Source: Acanthochlamys bracteata (Eukaryota; Streptophyta; Magnoliopsida; Pandanales; Velloziaceae). Taken from it: a stretch of DNA of 64,000 nucleotides. The notes beneath the pieces were generated by a model that was not told the DNA's origin, did not search any database, and saw only the letters and a list, made by a program, of their open reading frames with translations. The stretch covers positions 6,116,001 to 6,180,000 of the forward strand of contig CM034141.1 in NCBI GenBank assembly GCA_019914995.1, in the 5' to 3' direction. Below, one piece after another: positions 23,951-41,802 of the stretch (position 1 is its first letter; every line of letters starts with the position of its first letter). Made by a program: the position numbers and the translations under genes.

Positions 23951-26900
23951 ATGCCGACAGGTGCCGAAATCGAAATCTAGATACTCGATTCTTCGGTTCC
24001 TGTATTCATTTCAATGATTCGATTCTGTTCATTGGAAATTTTAGTTGATTGATTGGATTAGTTTTTCCATTGGTTTTTCCGTTTATTGAATTCGTTTCGT
24101 GTTGAGTTGAAGAAAGAGTGTTGGTTATTATGAACACAATGATTGTGTTTTATCTCGAGCTAGTTTCAGTGCGAGTGTTGGATTCAGTGGTTGAATTCTC
24201 TTTGTTTTTTTTTATGGTAATCGATTGGATTAGTTTTGAATTACTAGAACGTTGAGTTTTTTGGGTCTGTTTTGACAGAGAAGGGAATTGTTGAGATGAT
24301 TGCGGGTATCTCGAGCTAGTTAATGTTAATTAGAACTCAATATGAGATTCGAGCTCCATGATTCGATCCTGTTGAGTTTACATAGGATTCAATCTGTAAT
24401 GCTTACTTTAATTTAGGATCAGCTAGAATTCCACAGGAAGAGTTCCGTTTTTCATCTTTGCAATATGATTCAGCTGCAATACAAGGAATTGGGAATTATG
24501 AAGACTTTTATTTATAATAAGTTGTGTGCAATTAGATTATTCTTCTATATCTATTATCACTGAGCATTTTAAACCTTGGTATTCTTTGTTGATCCAGAGG
24601 AGATGGCTAACTAGAAAAGCTTGCAGCAAGATTGCTGTCTCTTCAGCTCGTATTACTTAACATATTACATCTATAGTGGCATTATTATTTCATTACTTTG
24701 TATTATCTAGCTCTTTTGGTACTGTGTATGTTGTTCTGGCAATGTTTGTAAATCCCTACTGATTGAGCTTGTGAATTTATGCATCAGTGAGTGTGAAGTG
24801 GCAAAAGGAAGTCTTCCCTGCTGTAGAAATTGACACCAGCCAACCTCCGTATGTTTTTAAAGTCCAGCTGTATGATCTAACCGGTGTGCCCCCTGAGCGG
24901 CAGAAGATTATGGTTAAGGGTGGCCTCTTAAAGGTATGAGAGGCCTTTTCACCTTATATAATCTTTTAGAAAATATAGCATAGCTGCTGTTCCTTTATCA
25001 TTAACGATTAATCAGTGACATGTCTACATTGAGTAGGATGATGCAGATTGGGCCACCATAGGATTGAAGGAGGTTAGTTGGATCTTGTGTTCAAGTTTCT
25101 TAGTCATAATGTTTTCCCGTATTAGCTGCTATGACTTATGACTTGGAGTATGTAGGGTCAAAGGCTTATGATGATGGGAACTGCAGAGGAAGCTGTGAAA
25201 GCTCCAGAGAAAGGTCCTGTATTTATGGAAGACCTCCCGGAGGAGGAGCAAGTTGTTGCACTGGTAAAATCCTTCTTCTATGTCTAGGATATGTTGGAAT
25301 TGATCCTGCAAGTACAGGGCCAATTTAAGAGTCAGATTGGCTTCTGTTAAGACCTAAAGACTAAGCAACTTTAGCTGCTAAATATGTGATGCTTCTTTTG
25401 GCAGGGTCATGGTGCTGGTCTATTTAATCTTGGAAACACTTGCTACATGAATTCTACATTGCAGTGCCTTCATTCAGTTCCAGAGTTGAAGTCAGCATTG
25501 GTAGGGTAAGTAAATTTTCTTTTGGGTATCTTTTATTAATGTGGTATTATAATAAAGCAAACTGAAGGTGCTATACCACCTAACTGGCGGAGCTTTCTGC
25601 TATGACCTCAACCTTCTGCTTTACCCTGGCTTTAACCAGTAATGCAAGTGGTATCCATCTGGCAGGACTTCTGCATGTCTATTTAATTATTTTTAATTTT
25701 CTTATAACTGGCAGTTATTTGAACTCTGGAGGAAATACAGAACTAGATCAGTATTCACATCTCTTGACTGTTGCGACGCGCGACCTTTTCAATGACCTCG
25801 ATCGCAATGTCAAGCCTGTTGCACCATTGCAGTTTCTTTCGGTTTGTTCTTTTCAACCTATATTTTCTCCTTGCCTGACTTTCTATAGAGTGTAATTCTG
25901 TAGTGGAAAAAACATTATTGCTATCATTAGTGATTTTGGATAGTTGTATTATTATGGTGGATGTGCTATAAAGCTTCATGATGATAATTCAATTATCCTT
26001 TTCTAATTGCTTTTCATGATTATGGAGAGTCAACTGGGTCTGTCCATTCTTAGCTCCATCTATGAAATGATTTCATGGACAATGTCATATATCTTTCCTA
26101 CAATATTGGATTTAGTTGAAGTCATTATGTGTTTTGTTGAGTTAAAGATGCATGAGGAAGGTGGCGTTATCTGTTCGTTCCTTGTAGCCTTTTTCGCTGT
26201 GCCCTCTTACAAACCAACAAAGACAGAAGTAATTCACTTTACTGCTTCTGTGCACCGAGTTTGATACTTGTCACAAACACAAAAACACTATTAGCTGAAG
26301 TTCATGAAATAATGAACTCAACTAAAAAATAAGAGCTATGACTGATGGGATGTTTATCCTTATGTTTATGTTTATCTATTTTCTACATTTCAAGCTGTAA
26401 ACCTCATTAGAGCAGGGATGTCCTGCTTTTATTTTTGTCCATATGCTATGTACTTTATCCTGGGAATTGAGGTCTCTCCCAAACCTTCCTAATTGTTTTG
26501 GTTAACCTTTGTGTGCAGGTTCTTCGCAAAAAGTATCCCCAATTTGCACAGCAGCAAAATGGCGTTTACATGCAACAGGTTTCTTGTTGCTCTGGTTTTT
26601 GTCATGTTCTAGTTTCACCACCAATTATTGATTTTAGTCCTTATTATTTAAAATTTAGGATGCTGAAGAGTGTTGGACACAGCTTATGTATACACTTTCA
26701 CAATCGCTCATATCATCTGAATCAAGGTATGCAAAGATGTTGTTGTAGTATGTTATCATAGAAAAACTGACGGGTACATGCTATTGTCTGCTACTTTTAT
26801 ACCACAATTTCATGACATGACCCTAGAAATTACTTCTATGGGCGTCTTTTTATGTGCGTGTCGCAATCGTTACATAGCAAGTCATTTTATGGAGATTGTA

Positions 26901-29900
26901 GTTGATTGCTTCCACAGCATCATTTTTTTCTTGTGGTCATTCATGTCGTACTTTTCTATCTGTAGGTGTATTTGTCTGAGATGCTTGTGATAGTCTGGTT
27001 TCTTCATGTTTAATGCACATATGTATATTAAAAAGTGCTGAAGTTAATACCTAGCGCTGTATCTTGTTATGTTCCGCAATTGTATTGATAATGTAGGTAC
27101 ACGATTACTTATCGCAGCTTTTTCTGTAATGCTTTATTACATATTGGATTTTATATAGTCAACTTTATTTCCAGATCTTGATTTAGATGTATGTACTTTT
27201 TTATATTTTTGTTGCAGCAAAGAATCTTCTGTGGTGAAGAAACTCTTTGGGATAGACCTTGTAAGCAGGTACAAAGATCTTGTTCTACCTTGTTGGCACT
27301 TCATTATTTTGTAATTAAAATTGTGTTTTCCATCTATTTTGTATTGTCTATTAGTTTTTCCTTTGCAGGTCCATGATCTGACCTTTGTCTGTCATCGCTG
27401 TCATACTTAAAGTCTAAATATTGTTTTCAATATTTTGATTCCATGCTTTCTTCTCAGTTTCTGTTTCTTCTCTCTGAAATCTTATTTCTAAGTGTTTGAC
27501 AATCCGATCCCTTTGTTTCCAGGATCCAGTGTGCTGAAAGTGGTGAAGAGAGCTTTGAGACAGAGTCGGTGTATGCACTGAAGTGCCATATTTCTCAAGA
27601 AGTGAACCATCTGCATGAGGGTCTTAAACATGTAGCTACTTCTATCTATCAGAATCTTTTTCTCAAGATTCTGGGACTTGCTATTGTTTGTCTGTATGCA
27701 TTAGCCAAATTATATATAGAACCTTTTAATGAACTTTATGCTAAACTTTATTGTGTGACATCATCCATAGCCACATTAAGACATGGTTTTTAGGAATTGT
27801 TTTGGGTAAATTCTTTCAGTGAAGACTTAATCTGTACTTGTTCACAGATGCAGGCAGTTGCTCAATTGAGCATGAGAACTTAATTTGTGTGCCCTTTACA
27901 CTGTTCATGATGTCTAAAATGTGTCAAAAATACCCATTAGATGTTAAATGAGAAACTGTAGTCAGTTTACTTGTATATGTGTCTGAGGTTGTCTTTTTTA
28001 TTGTGTTTTTCTACTCAGTTGAAGTCTTAATTTGCTAACTTCGTCTGAAGTGTGTTCTATTGTCTGATTCCCAACTTCTAACCTGTTAAGGGTCTCAAAT
28101 CGGATTTAGAGAAAGTTTCTCCTGCTCTTGGAAGAAGTGCTACATATTTGAAGGAGTCGCTTATCAGTGATTTACCCAGGCAAGAACCTGCTTTCCACGT
28201 CTTAAGCTCTTATTATGATAATCTTTTTCCTTACTGAAGCTGCTAGTTTTACTTAGGTATTTAACTGTTCAGTTTGTGCGGTTTTTCTGGAAGAGGGAGT
28301 CAAATCAGAAGGCAAAAATCCTTCGGGTAATTACTAAATTACATCTATGTTATGGATCATTGTTACATATTTGAGACACAGCATCTGTTCTAAATTCTAA
28401 CTGAAGGTTCTCTTTGAAAACCTCCAAAGAAGTGCTTTTCATCTCTCTTTGTGGCATCAATTTCACAGTTAATTTACAAGATTTTAAGTGGACTAACCCT
28501 TTGCTCTGTTACAGAAAGTGGATTATCCTTTGGAACTTGATGTATATGACTTCTGTTCAGATGAGCTGAAGCAAAAGCTGCAAGCACCTCGCCAGGTTAG
28601 TCATGAACCACTCATAGTTTGTGCATTTGTTTAGTGGATGCTTTATGGACTTCTTTCTATCTGAGAAGTATTTCATGTATCTATTTTATCAACATCATGA
28701 ATTAGATGTTGAGAGAATTGGAAAATGAGAAGCTTGGTTTGAAGGTCAAGGATAAAGAAAGCACCTCTGAAGATAAGGATGTGAACATTGTAGAGGTATG
28801 GCGTTCCTATTTTCAACAAAGCAATGTACTTTCTTGACAGATAATTTGATTCAAAATATCGTGTGAATTTACCTGCTGATAATGGACTCTTCCTCCGGAG
28901 AATAGAGTTCAATGGTTGATGGTGCTGAAAGTTCTAGCAAGAATACTCCTGAAGAAGGTGACCTACTTCCTTCCCTCTTTAATTTGATTTCTCGGTTATG
29001 TCATTGCAAGTTGCTAATTACATTGCATTATTTCTAAGTGGTTTTCATTCCAGTACTTTAGTGGAAGCATGCTCTTTGAAATTGAATCGTCATTATGCAC
29101 CAGTTTTACATCTTGTTCCATCAACTATGTAACTATGCAACATCATTCTGTGCATTAGATATAAAGTGAAACTTTTTTCATTCCTGTTGCCACCATTCTC
29201 CCTGATGACTTCAGAACTTGGATGCATATACTAAAATATGTTAGGTGAAAGTTAATGGAAAAGCTGGTAGTTTCACTAAAGTTTCAACTACCACCTTTCT
29301 ACTAAGAGAGACACCATTTTAAGTGTTGACTAGAGTTATAGGAGTAACAACTCTGTATCTACCTACGCATTAGATAATATTGGATGGTGTTTGGATCTTC
29401 TAAATGGAGCTTGTTTATGTTAACTTTTCAAGTTTAGTAACCATATAAATGCAAATACAGTAGTAACATTTAAGCCTTGTACACTCTTTGACGATGTGCA
29501 GCACGTGCATTTTTTGTTAAAGGCTAAGTTCATGCTCTACTACTAGTTCCCTCCCACAGATTAATACCTAATATTTTTTTTAAGTACTTATACAAGTACA
29601 GTGCACAATATGGCTCAACAGAAGAGAATTTCAATTGGGCTCCCTAGTATCAAATTTCACCTGAAGCCATTAGTTGCCTCAAGCATATGGCTGCCAAGAC
29701 TGGCTCGCATACTGAACTTTCAAAATCCCAACTAGTCATGATTACAACTTTAGTATGGTAGATCTCTCTCAGATAGAGTTAAAAGTTTCTTGTCTAAAAT
29801 TTGTACCTCTCTCAAGTTCAACTTTTAGGAAAACAGAACTAACTTAACAAGAAGTTGTGGTGCTGAGCTTGTCTGATGCATGTAAGGAATAGAACTTTGG

Positions 29901-31242
29901 GGGCTGAAAATGGAACTTCCACCACTATATAGCAGTGTTCTATGCTGCATGCAACTTTTTGACAACTTTGCTGTTATTTTGTTACATTTTGAGTGCTCAT
30001 AATTTAGGAGAGGCTTATTACTGGTCAAAGAAACTTCAAACTTCTCATGCAAAGGTTCTTTTCCTTTTTATTCGAAATGCTTTGATGGAGTACTTTTACT
30101 AACATAATCTGTTGTTGACAGAATTTCAGGCCTACATATTGTCTGGTTTTGGTAGTTGTAGCTTTTTTCTTCTACTGCTGTAAGACACATCATATTTGAT
30201 AATTTAACTGCCAAAAATTGCAGCTGGTTCCTCTGAAAAGAAGCCACAATTGACTGGGATTTATGACCTGGTTGCGGTTTTGACCCACAAGGGGAGGAGT
30301 GCGGACTCTGGTCACTACGTTGCTTGGGTCAAGCAAGAAAGTGGTAAAGATTTCTTCGACATGACTTTCTCCATTTAAAATTGGTGGCTTACATCCAGTA
30401 TGGTCTAAAGTAACTCTCATGATATGGTTCAGGTAAATGGATTGAATATGATGATGATAATCCAATCCCACAAAGAGAAGAAGATATCTCAAAGCTCTCT
30501 GGTGGAGGTAAGAACCCTTAATGCAGATATCCAGATTTTGTAGAGTTCTTCTAACTAGTGTTTGGCATCTTTTCACTGGTAGTTGCAACAGAAATGAAGG
30601 CCGTATTCTATTATCAAACAAGTTATTAAGCTACATGTATGGACTTCCTACCATGATTTGAAGATATTGGACGTCGATACGGCATGCTCTAGACTTCAGT
30701 AAAACAATCTAACACAGTAATGATGCAAAAGATTCTAATTTTTAAATAATCTGATCAGTTTCTTAACTCGTAAGAATATCTAGGTATACACACATTGTAG
30801 ATATTGCATGTCATCAGGTTCAATGATGCAATAGGTCTCTTGCAATCATGCACGAGAGTCCTGTGATGTAAATCTGACCAGTTTCTTGAAGCTCATGATC
30901 ACGATTCACTCCAGGCTTTAAACGTATTAGTTTTGAACATTTAGGATGTTATTTTTCAGTTGCTAAGCTTATACTGTTTAAAGTAATAGACTTGTTGTTC
31001 ATTAGCTTTCTTGCCAAATGAATTGTATTGGCTATTTAGTAACTGTATATGATTTTGTGAAACCTTCATGATTGATAATGTACAATCTTAAGATGTCATA
31101 TGCCTGCTGGTTTGTGTAGTGTTTTTGCAAGAAGATTTCTTGATTATTAATGCTACAGATTTCTTAATGTATTCTTAATTGTGTTATGGCAGGTGACTGG
31201 CACATGGCTTATATATGTATGTATAAGGCTCGAGTTATCTGA
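23951..31242 (+). CDS. UBP6: Ubiquitin-specific protease UBP6 (USP14/Ubp6 family)
   Basis: Proteasome-associated deubiquitinase that trims ubiquitin from substrates at the 26S proteasome. Eighteen exons join in frame: 23951-23960, 24788-24933, 25037-25072, 25156-25263, 25405-25505, 25715-25841, 26519-26578, 26659-26726, 27218-27268, 27523-27631, 28091-28179, 28257-28326, 28515-28595, 28706-28795, 28906-28957, 30224-30343, 30433-30507, 31193-31242. The product is 480 residues, as expected for the family. An N-terminal ubiquitin-like domain (about 1-75, MPTVSVKWQKE) is followed by the USP domain with Cys113 in GNTCYMNSTLQCL and His430 in SADSGHYVAW. The C-terminus is GGGDWHMAYICMYKARVI. The first coding exon is only 10 nt (MPT plus one base). 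Intron 11 starts with GC (CCCAG/GCAAGA), and no nearby GT keeps the frame. Homology to Arabidopsis UBP6/UBP7 is very clear. Confidence 0.96.
28958..30223 (+). other. Long intron 15 of UBP6
   Basis: At 1.27 kb this is the largest intron of the gene, lying just before the exon with the catalytic His. I looked for a nested gene or clear element and saw none. Confidence 0.5.
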
Positions 31243-32280
31243 GCACAGATTGGGCTTGAAGCACCCTTTTGTAGCGATTGTAGATTCATGAGCTAAAATT
31301 TTTACAGCCTGTGCACTGAAGTATTCATAATCTAGCTTGATAGAAACTAGTTTTGATGTGAGGCTGTTGTTATAAGATTGGTGTATGATGTTATTATTGC
31401 TTGTTATATATTTTCGCTAGTCAACCCCTGAGATCATGTAAAGTGCAACACTCATCGATAACATCCTACACTTGAGACATGCGAATTCATACAATGGTGA
31501 CTGCAGATTCTAACATTCTGTATGCATATTGCACTCGCTACACTGGGAATTCCAAATAAGAAAACATTTAAATCCAAAGATTATGAAAGATTCATCGAGA
31601 CTAGTAAGTAAATTCACTGAGATTGACCTAAATTTCGTTCCAACTTCCAACCAAATGGTCCTCATCTTCGAGAAATGGGAAAGGAAGTTTAACTTTTGTA
31701 AAAGATACTAGTACGACAGTGTCTACATTACAGATTCCAGGGATTTGTAAGGTCTAAATTCAATTAAGGAGTAGAAGTGTAGAACCACACAAGCACTATC
31801 CACTGAAATAGCGAATCAAACAAAATGACGAGCACACTGGCCATAGACAGTTTTCCCTACATTTCAATGCTTTCTTAATGATTCTGAACCGAATAACCAA
31901 AGATGTGTTCTCGCTAGATAGGCAAGAAATGCGTATTATATCATCCAACCATGCCACTGTAAGAGGCAAGAAATAAACATACAGAACGCATACAGAACAA
32001 AAAGCTCATCAAATCATGCAAAATTCCTTGTACATATATCAGACAACACATCTAAATGTAGCACATGACAATTAGACAACAGAATAAATAGTATGTTCAC
32101 TCCAACCTACTCCAAACAAAAGCACATGGAGTGTTCTGAATTACAGTTTTAGAATTTCTAAATATAACAAGATCCCATGTACTTTCCAATAAACGCTAAC
32201 AGAAACAACAATCAACTCTAAGTCTGCCGCCATGGGCACTCCAGCATGGTCTTCAATTGAACAGTACTCAATCAAGATCC
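31243..32280. other. Convergent 3' regions of UBP6 and UAP56 genes
   Basis: The two genes face each other tail to tail. The UBP6 3' untranslated region probably runs to about 31430. The UAP56 3' untranslated region probably occupies part of 31500-32280. No coding sequence seen. Confidence 0.5.
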
Positions 32281-36282
<4,002 letters not shown>

Positions 36283-36484
36283 CTCTACTCCACCAACACA
36301 AATCCAATCCAAATCAAACAAAATCCAGAACAAATCAAACAAAAACCCCAATCAAATCTTCAAAGAAGAAAAGCTTACTCGAATCCGTGATACTGGAAAG
36401 TTAAGTGCGAATTCTTGAAGATTGAAGCAGGCAGGCGACTGCAAGACAAACAACTTGATAAGACTGCGAGAGATGTAAAATCTC

Positions 36485-36562
36485 TACTCTAGGGTTTTCT
36501 AGATCGGTTTGAAATTGGGAAAATTGAATTCCTAGGGTTTCCTAAAACCTAATTTTAGGGTT
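36485..36562 (-). promoter_or_regulatory. Cluster of telo-box motifs upstream of UAP56
   Basis: On the minus strand the motif AACCCTA occurs three times within about 70 bases, about 200-280 bases upstream of the UAP56 start codon. Telo-boxes are known from plant ribosomal-protein and other growth-related promoters or leaders. Their role here is inferred. Confidence 0.55.
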
Positions 36563-37434
36563 TTTTGGACCTTCTTGATAGTTGCGGGCGGAGCAGAACG
36601 AGAACTTTCTTCCTCAAATCTCTCTCTCAGCCTCTGCTAGGGTTTCTGGGAGAAGCAAAGCAAGGACTAGATTACTCTCCACACAGGTTTATATATGTAG
36701 GTAACATTATTGTAAAATCCGACAATTATTCCGAATCTGTAGCGATAAGCACATTCATGCTCTAACGTAAATACTACAAACTATATGGGTGTCTAAATGG
36801 TGTGACTTATCAGAAATTTTATCGGAATAAATATTCGTGAAGCAAGTTTATTTATCTAAGATGCCAGGCTGGGCCGCGTGATTGAACGGGCTAGTTTCAC
36901 GGCAGACGGATAGGTCCACGGATACGAGGGATCAAACGAGCGAGCCCTTTTGGGTTGATATGAATATAAGACGCACCGTGAAGAATTGTCCTTACTACCG
37001 TTCGATGTAGCTGTTTGATTAGATCTACAAGATTAAACGGCTGATGATGACGCTCAGGAAGGAGGTTGACCGGTGTGACAAGAAAACAAGTCGCTGCGTA
37101 CGTGGTCAGAAATTTCTCTAGACAAGCCTGGCCCATGGCCCGTAATTAGGTCCAAATAAACTTAGGTTGTAATTTAAATACATACGAGTGATAAAATTTA
37201 ATAATAAAATAAAATTTTATATAAAATAAAACAAAATTTAAAGTGATAATTAAAATAGGTAAAATAACTCATTTGAATGAGAAATAAAATTTGATAGCAT
37301 ACAACCTCTAAACAGTAAACAATATATTTGAATGCGACAGCCTATTCCAAAAAGTAAATCGTTTATTACGGCTTATCAGTAAATAACAACAACAGCAATT
37401 AAATTATTATATCACTTTAAAAAGATAATTATGT

Positions 37435-37689
37435 GAGTTTGGCGCGGCTTATAAAAAATTGCTTATCAATTTTTTTTTATTTCATATTTTTAATATATAT
37501 TTTATAAATATATAAAAAATTTATTTAAATATTTAAAAAATATAAAAAAATTTACAAAATAAAAATTTTTTATTATATATTTTTATTATTTTTTTAAAAA
37601 TTAAAAAAATAAAACTCAATTTTTAAAAAGAACTAAAATATTTTTTATTTTAAAAAAATTTTATTTCATAAGCAATCCCAAACGCCTCT
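37435..37689. mobile_element. MITE-like fold-back element
   Basis: The ends are inverted repeats: left GAGTTTGGCGCGGCTTAT, and the right end read inward GAGGCGTTTGGGATTGCTTAT. The interior is almost pure A/T with hairpin symmetry. It shares end sequences and interior with the elements at 49.07-50.34 kb. No coding capacity; target duplication not clear. Confidence 0.6.
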
Positions 37690-37979
37690 TAGAGTATGAT
37701 TCTTTGCTGCAAACATACTAGTTCAATTCTTAAAAGAAATGACCAAAATTAAAATAAAATGAAAATTTGCCATATCGATCCCATGATATGATATTCATTC
37801 GATGGCATCTTATATTGTACATTAACATTGATGTGGCACATACAACACATACAAATTAGCAACTAGTTGGGAGTTCGTAATGAGCTTGATTTTCGCCCTA
37901 GACCAACTTGAAGCGGATTCAACTTGAGGGTCCAAAATATTATCTGGTTAGACTTCCTGGATGCTTAAGCTGGCCTGTC

Positions 37980-40900
37980 TCATTTCTCTGCCAAGTAGTG
38001 CTCGAGCATATCTTCTTCGTCATCTGTGATTTCACACGACAAAATGAAATCACTATTAGTTAGCATAAATAAATTGATCGTACTTTTTTAGATAGTGCTG
38101 ACATTCTGATAATTTGATGAATTCTTTAAGGTAATGCAATTTACAAGGAAAAGGTATCACCTTCGAAGTCATCATCAAAATCAATGTCCTCTTCCTCTTC
38201 CTCGGAATCCTCAGCAACAGTAGTTGCGCCTTTCTGAAAATATAAATTGCACGTAAAATGATATCTAAAGATTTCTTTCCAAAGGAAAGATGAATTAACT
38301 TATAACTATTATATATGTCCGATTCCGTGAGAAGCATCATGAAGCAATCTATACAGCAAGATCTCCATAAATGAGGAATAAAATCATGGAAATTTATTCT
38401 GCATATCAAAATAAGCAAGCACAAGCATAAACAATACCGTTGCAGCTCTTCCACTCTCAAACCACTGCCTTCCAGTCATTTTCTTCTCCTTAGGTGCAGC
38501 AAGTGCTGCTTCTGGCATCAGTCTGAATAATCAAAAACAAAAAGTCAATAACCATTCCCGTTGGAAATCACATTAAGGTGATAAGGCTGTACATCCAGTT
38601 CCATTTTCAAACTTGCACATGACAAAATTATATAAGAAGATGATGTATTAGCGCCGCCCATTTTACATTGTAGAGTTTTAAAATATCTGAAAATTCATGT
38701 GTGCCACGAGACCAAGTATGAATATCACAGCAGATTATAGTCAAATAAGAATTAACTTTAAAGAAAAAGACAATTAGAATATGAAGGACAAAATACAGAA
38801 ACCCTGGACAGGTCAAATCAATCAACTTCATCAAAGAAACAAGCTAGATCCAAATAAACCAGGTATGCCTCTCCTAAGGGAACTCCAAGTTCTATCAACC
38901 ATGACAACACAATATCCTGTTTCCTCAGTGCTCAGGATGTCAGTAGTTAGTAGTGTCTTAAATACTAAGGCATAATTCTGTAGCATGCTGCCCTTTGAAG
39001 AGAGTACTAACTCCGAGCAATGCATTTAAGAAAATTATACTTGGCTCTTTCAAGTGCTAGTTCTGCTTCAAATCGTTCTCTCCAAGCAAGAAATGTTTCA
39101 ACTGTAACTGCTTCACCATGGGGGACAATTACCTGTAAAGTCAATGGAAATATCACTTTAGTTACCCAAAGATGCAGATTAAACATAAGCTGCAAACAAA
39201 AAAGTCGTTAAATAATTAGCTTGCTAATATATATATATCAGTAAGCTGGATAATTAATCAGGACAGATGAAAATATGACTTGCACAGACAGTCATTAAAT
39301 CTGTTTCCACTAATCGCATTTAGTCATTCATGCTTACCTCTTCTTTAGCAGTATCAGACTCATCGGGCTCATCAGCAACATCATTCTGCCCATACTTTTC
39401 AGTTAACCATTCTTTCGCTGATGTAACAAGTGTATAAATCATTGCCATACCAAGATTTTCAGAAGCCTGCAAACCAAAATTTCTATAGCCTCAAACAACT
39501 GAACAGATATTCGAGATTAAACATGTACTAAGTGGAAAGATTTAATATGGAGCTAAAAACAAATCAGCGAGGTTGATGTGCCATAAATGACTTCTGTTTG
39601 TCAACTTGTGATCTAACCATCTTGAACATTTGACAGCAAGATGACCCATGCTAGTTACAAAAGAATAAAAAGGTTCATACATAACAAGTGAGCTTCATCC
39701 AGGAAACCTAGTGGTAGTACTCGAATGACCCCAAGTTCAGAATTGGCAATCACTCAATCCAAAGATGGAAACTTTGCAACAAAGAGCCCAAAAAAGAGGC
39801 AAACACCAAAGGCAAAGAATTTGATCTCCAACGTGTTACAGTTAATTGGATTTACCCTTATTAATAATGAAATCAACATAACATTTGTGGAAACTAGTAC
39901 CAAAGTTCAGCTCGAATGCTTGATTTCCCCGACATTATTAAACAAGCTGAGCATATGAATACAATTCACGAGCTTGGCATAGGACATGCTACGTTCTTCC
40001 TTATATTATCAGTCAATCTAACAACAATGCTCATAGTTTACTTCTTGGAAATACCATAGTTCTTGCATCATCACAAGTAAGGTGTTTTCATCTTCCCTGT
40101 TGCGAAGGAACATAATCATGACATCCTTTTGTTGATCAACTTTTTGAAAGTCCTTAGACGAGCAAGTCCAAACTTCTAGATGAGTGAAGTAAGTCGCAAC
40201 TTCTTAAAGATCAGCTCCAACTTATCCTAAGCGTACGAGTTATGGGTTAGGGTGCGTGAGATCTGATTGGCATAAGACATTGCCAACTTAAACAAAAGTA
40301 GAGATCATGAAAGCAATAAGATACAGAACCAAAATAACATGATCGATTAGCAGTTCAGTCAAACATACGTTTCTCAAATACTTACCAAGTTATCAGTTAG
40401 GCTAACGAGAAAGATACAGAAGTTATGTTTAAAGAGTCTGCAGAAGTTAAATTATTCCCAAATGATCATTTCAAAAATACCTCCTGCTGAAGTTTTTCCT
40501 TTAAAACTGTCAAATCTTCAGGTTTTAATCCACGTATACTGCAATAAATGAGGGCATGTTAGAAAAGGGAAGAACGATTTCCGCAACCTCACATATGCAT
40601 GTAGTTGCAATATGATTCACTTACCAACCTTTTAACATTCAAAAGTGGTGGTTCATCAGGATAACTTTCTGTGTGGGAGAAGATCAAAGCTAATTGAACT
40701 GTCAAAGGAATCAAACAAATATGAGAATCAATGTCCAATGCAACAAGTAAGGACGGCAATTACAATTGGTTCAAAGCAATAATGTCAACTAATGTTCCTC
40801 AAATACTCCAGAGATGCAAATACATGATCAGGGAAGTGTCACAAACCTGGAGTACTACTGGATTCATCAAAATCTTCTTCCTATCAGCAGATGACAGATA

Positions 40901-41802
40901 ATGAGTGCTCATAGAAATTTAATGAAATAAAAATAAAAAAAATTTAAAAGAAGTCCAGAGTCTGGTTTCAGTAAAGCAAGTATGTCTAAAGCTGCAATAT
41001 ATTTCAGGTGTAGTCGATATACCCCATAACAAACTGAACTCTAACAATATCCGTGACTAGAATCACCCTTAGAAACATCAACATGAATCAGCTTCATCCA
41101 AGATTCAACCAGTAAACAAGCTACTGTGCTGAGTACTTTAGTGATTACTCTGATTAGTTGATTCTCCTAATTTCACAAAAAACTGCTTCCTTCAACTCAT
41201 ATTTGCAGTGACTTACTAAAAGGAAGCAATCTTGTTGCAGCTGACTGTTTCTAAAACAAAATGTCTTCCTTTCTAGTACAAATCTAACCAAAACTTTCAA
41301 AAACTTTGGAAAATAGAAACTAAATTCACTAGCTTCCCACTGATAACATTGTCGAAGATGTTCAATATAAACTCGACAGCTGCAATCAAACACAATTAGC
41401 AATTACATCGAATACCTGCGGCGACAAAACTATCTGGAAGCATTTGTTATTGGTGGTGATCCCACTATCAACTGGATCGATCTCTACATGTTCAACAAAT
41501 CAAAATCACAATAACTAAGCAAACAAACAAAATAAATAAATAAATAAATCAACAATAAAAATAAATACTAAAGCGTGCCTGAGAAATCGTCCATGAGGAT
41601 TGCTTGCAACGCTTCGACCTCCATCTCCTGCTCCTGCGGGCAGTCTGCAGCAGCCAGTAGCACAAGCTCTCGTTTAATTTTTTTAATTAAAAAACAAATA
41701 ATAGAAACCAAAATTGTATCAAAATCGTCAAAAAAAATCAAACAAAATTCCTTTTTAAAAATAGAAAAGCTTGTACTGACTAATTGCGTCCTTACCTGCC
41801 AT
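37980..41802 (-). CDS. RWDD1: RWD domain protein, RWDD1/DFRP2 (Gir2) type
   Basis: RWD proteins of this type bind and stabilise the DRG2-class developmentally regulated GTPase (known for human DFRP2 and yeast Gir2), in the translation machinery. Eleven exons join in frame: 41802-41796, 41644-41579, 41483-41416, 40880-40847, 40698-40629, 40538-40481, 39466-39338, 39132-39041, 38522-38438, 38233-38161, 38023-37980, giving 241 residues. The RWD domain (about 5-105) shows QEQEMEVEALQAILMDDF, the YPDEPP hallmark and GLKPEDLTVLKEKLQQEA. Next comes a helical part (FLAWRERFEAELALERAK) and MTGRQWFESGRA. The tail is very acidic (EDSEEEEEDIDFDDDFEDDEEDMLEHYLAEK region). The first coding exon is only 7 nt. 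Intron 2 appears to start with GC (TCAG/GCACGC); the nearest GT downstream would create a stop. Confidence 0.93.

Larger units (their letters stand above)
36283..37979. other. Promoter of UAP56 and intergenic repeats
   Basis: 36283 to about 36480 is the UAP56 leader, with telo-boxes just beyond. About 36780-37140 is GC-richer unique DNA without convincing coding; a 79-codon ORF there matches nothing I know. 37435-37689 is a MITE-like fold-back. The 3' untranslated region of the RWD gene lies at the right end. Confidence 0.5.

Noticed and set aside
36897..37136. 79-codon ORF on the - strand between UAP56 and the RWD gene
   Set aside because: No recognisable family, no splice partners and promoter-like surroundings; probably chance.
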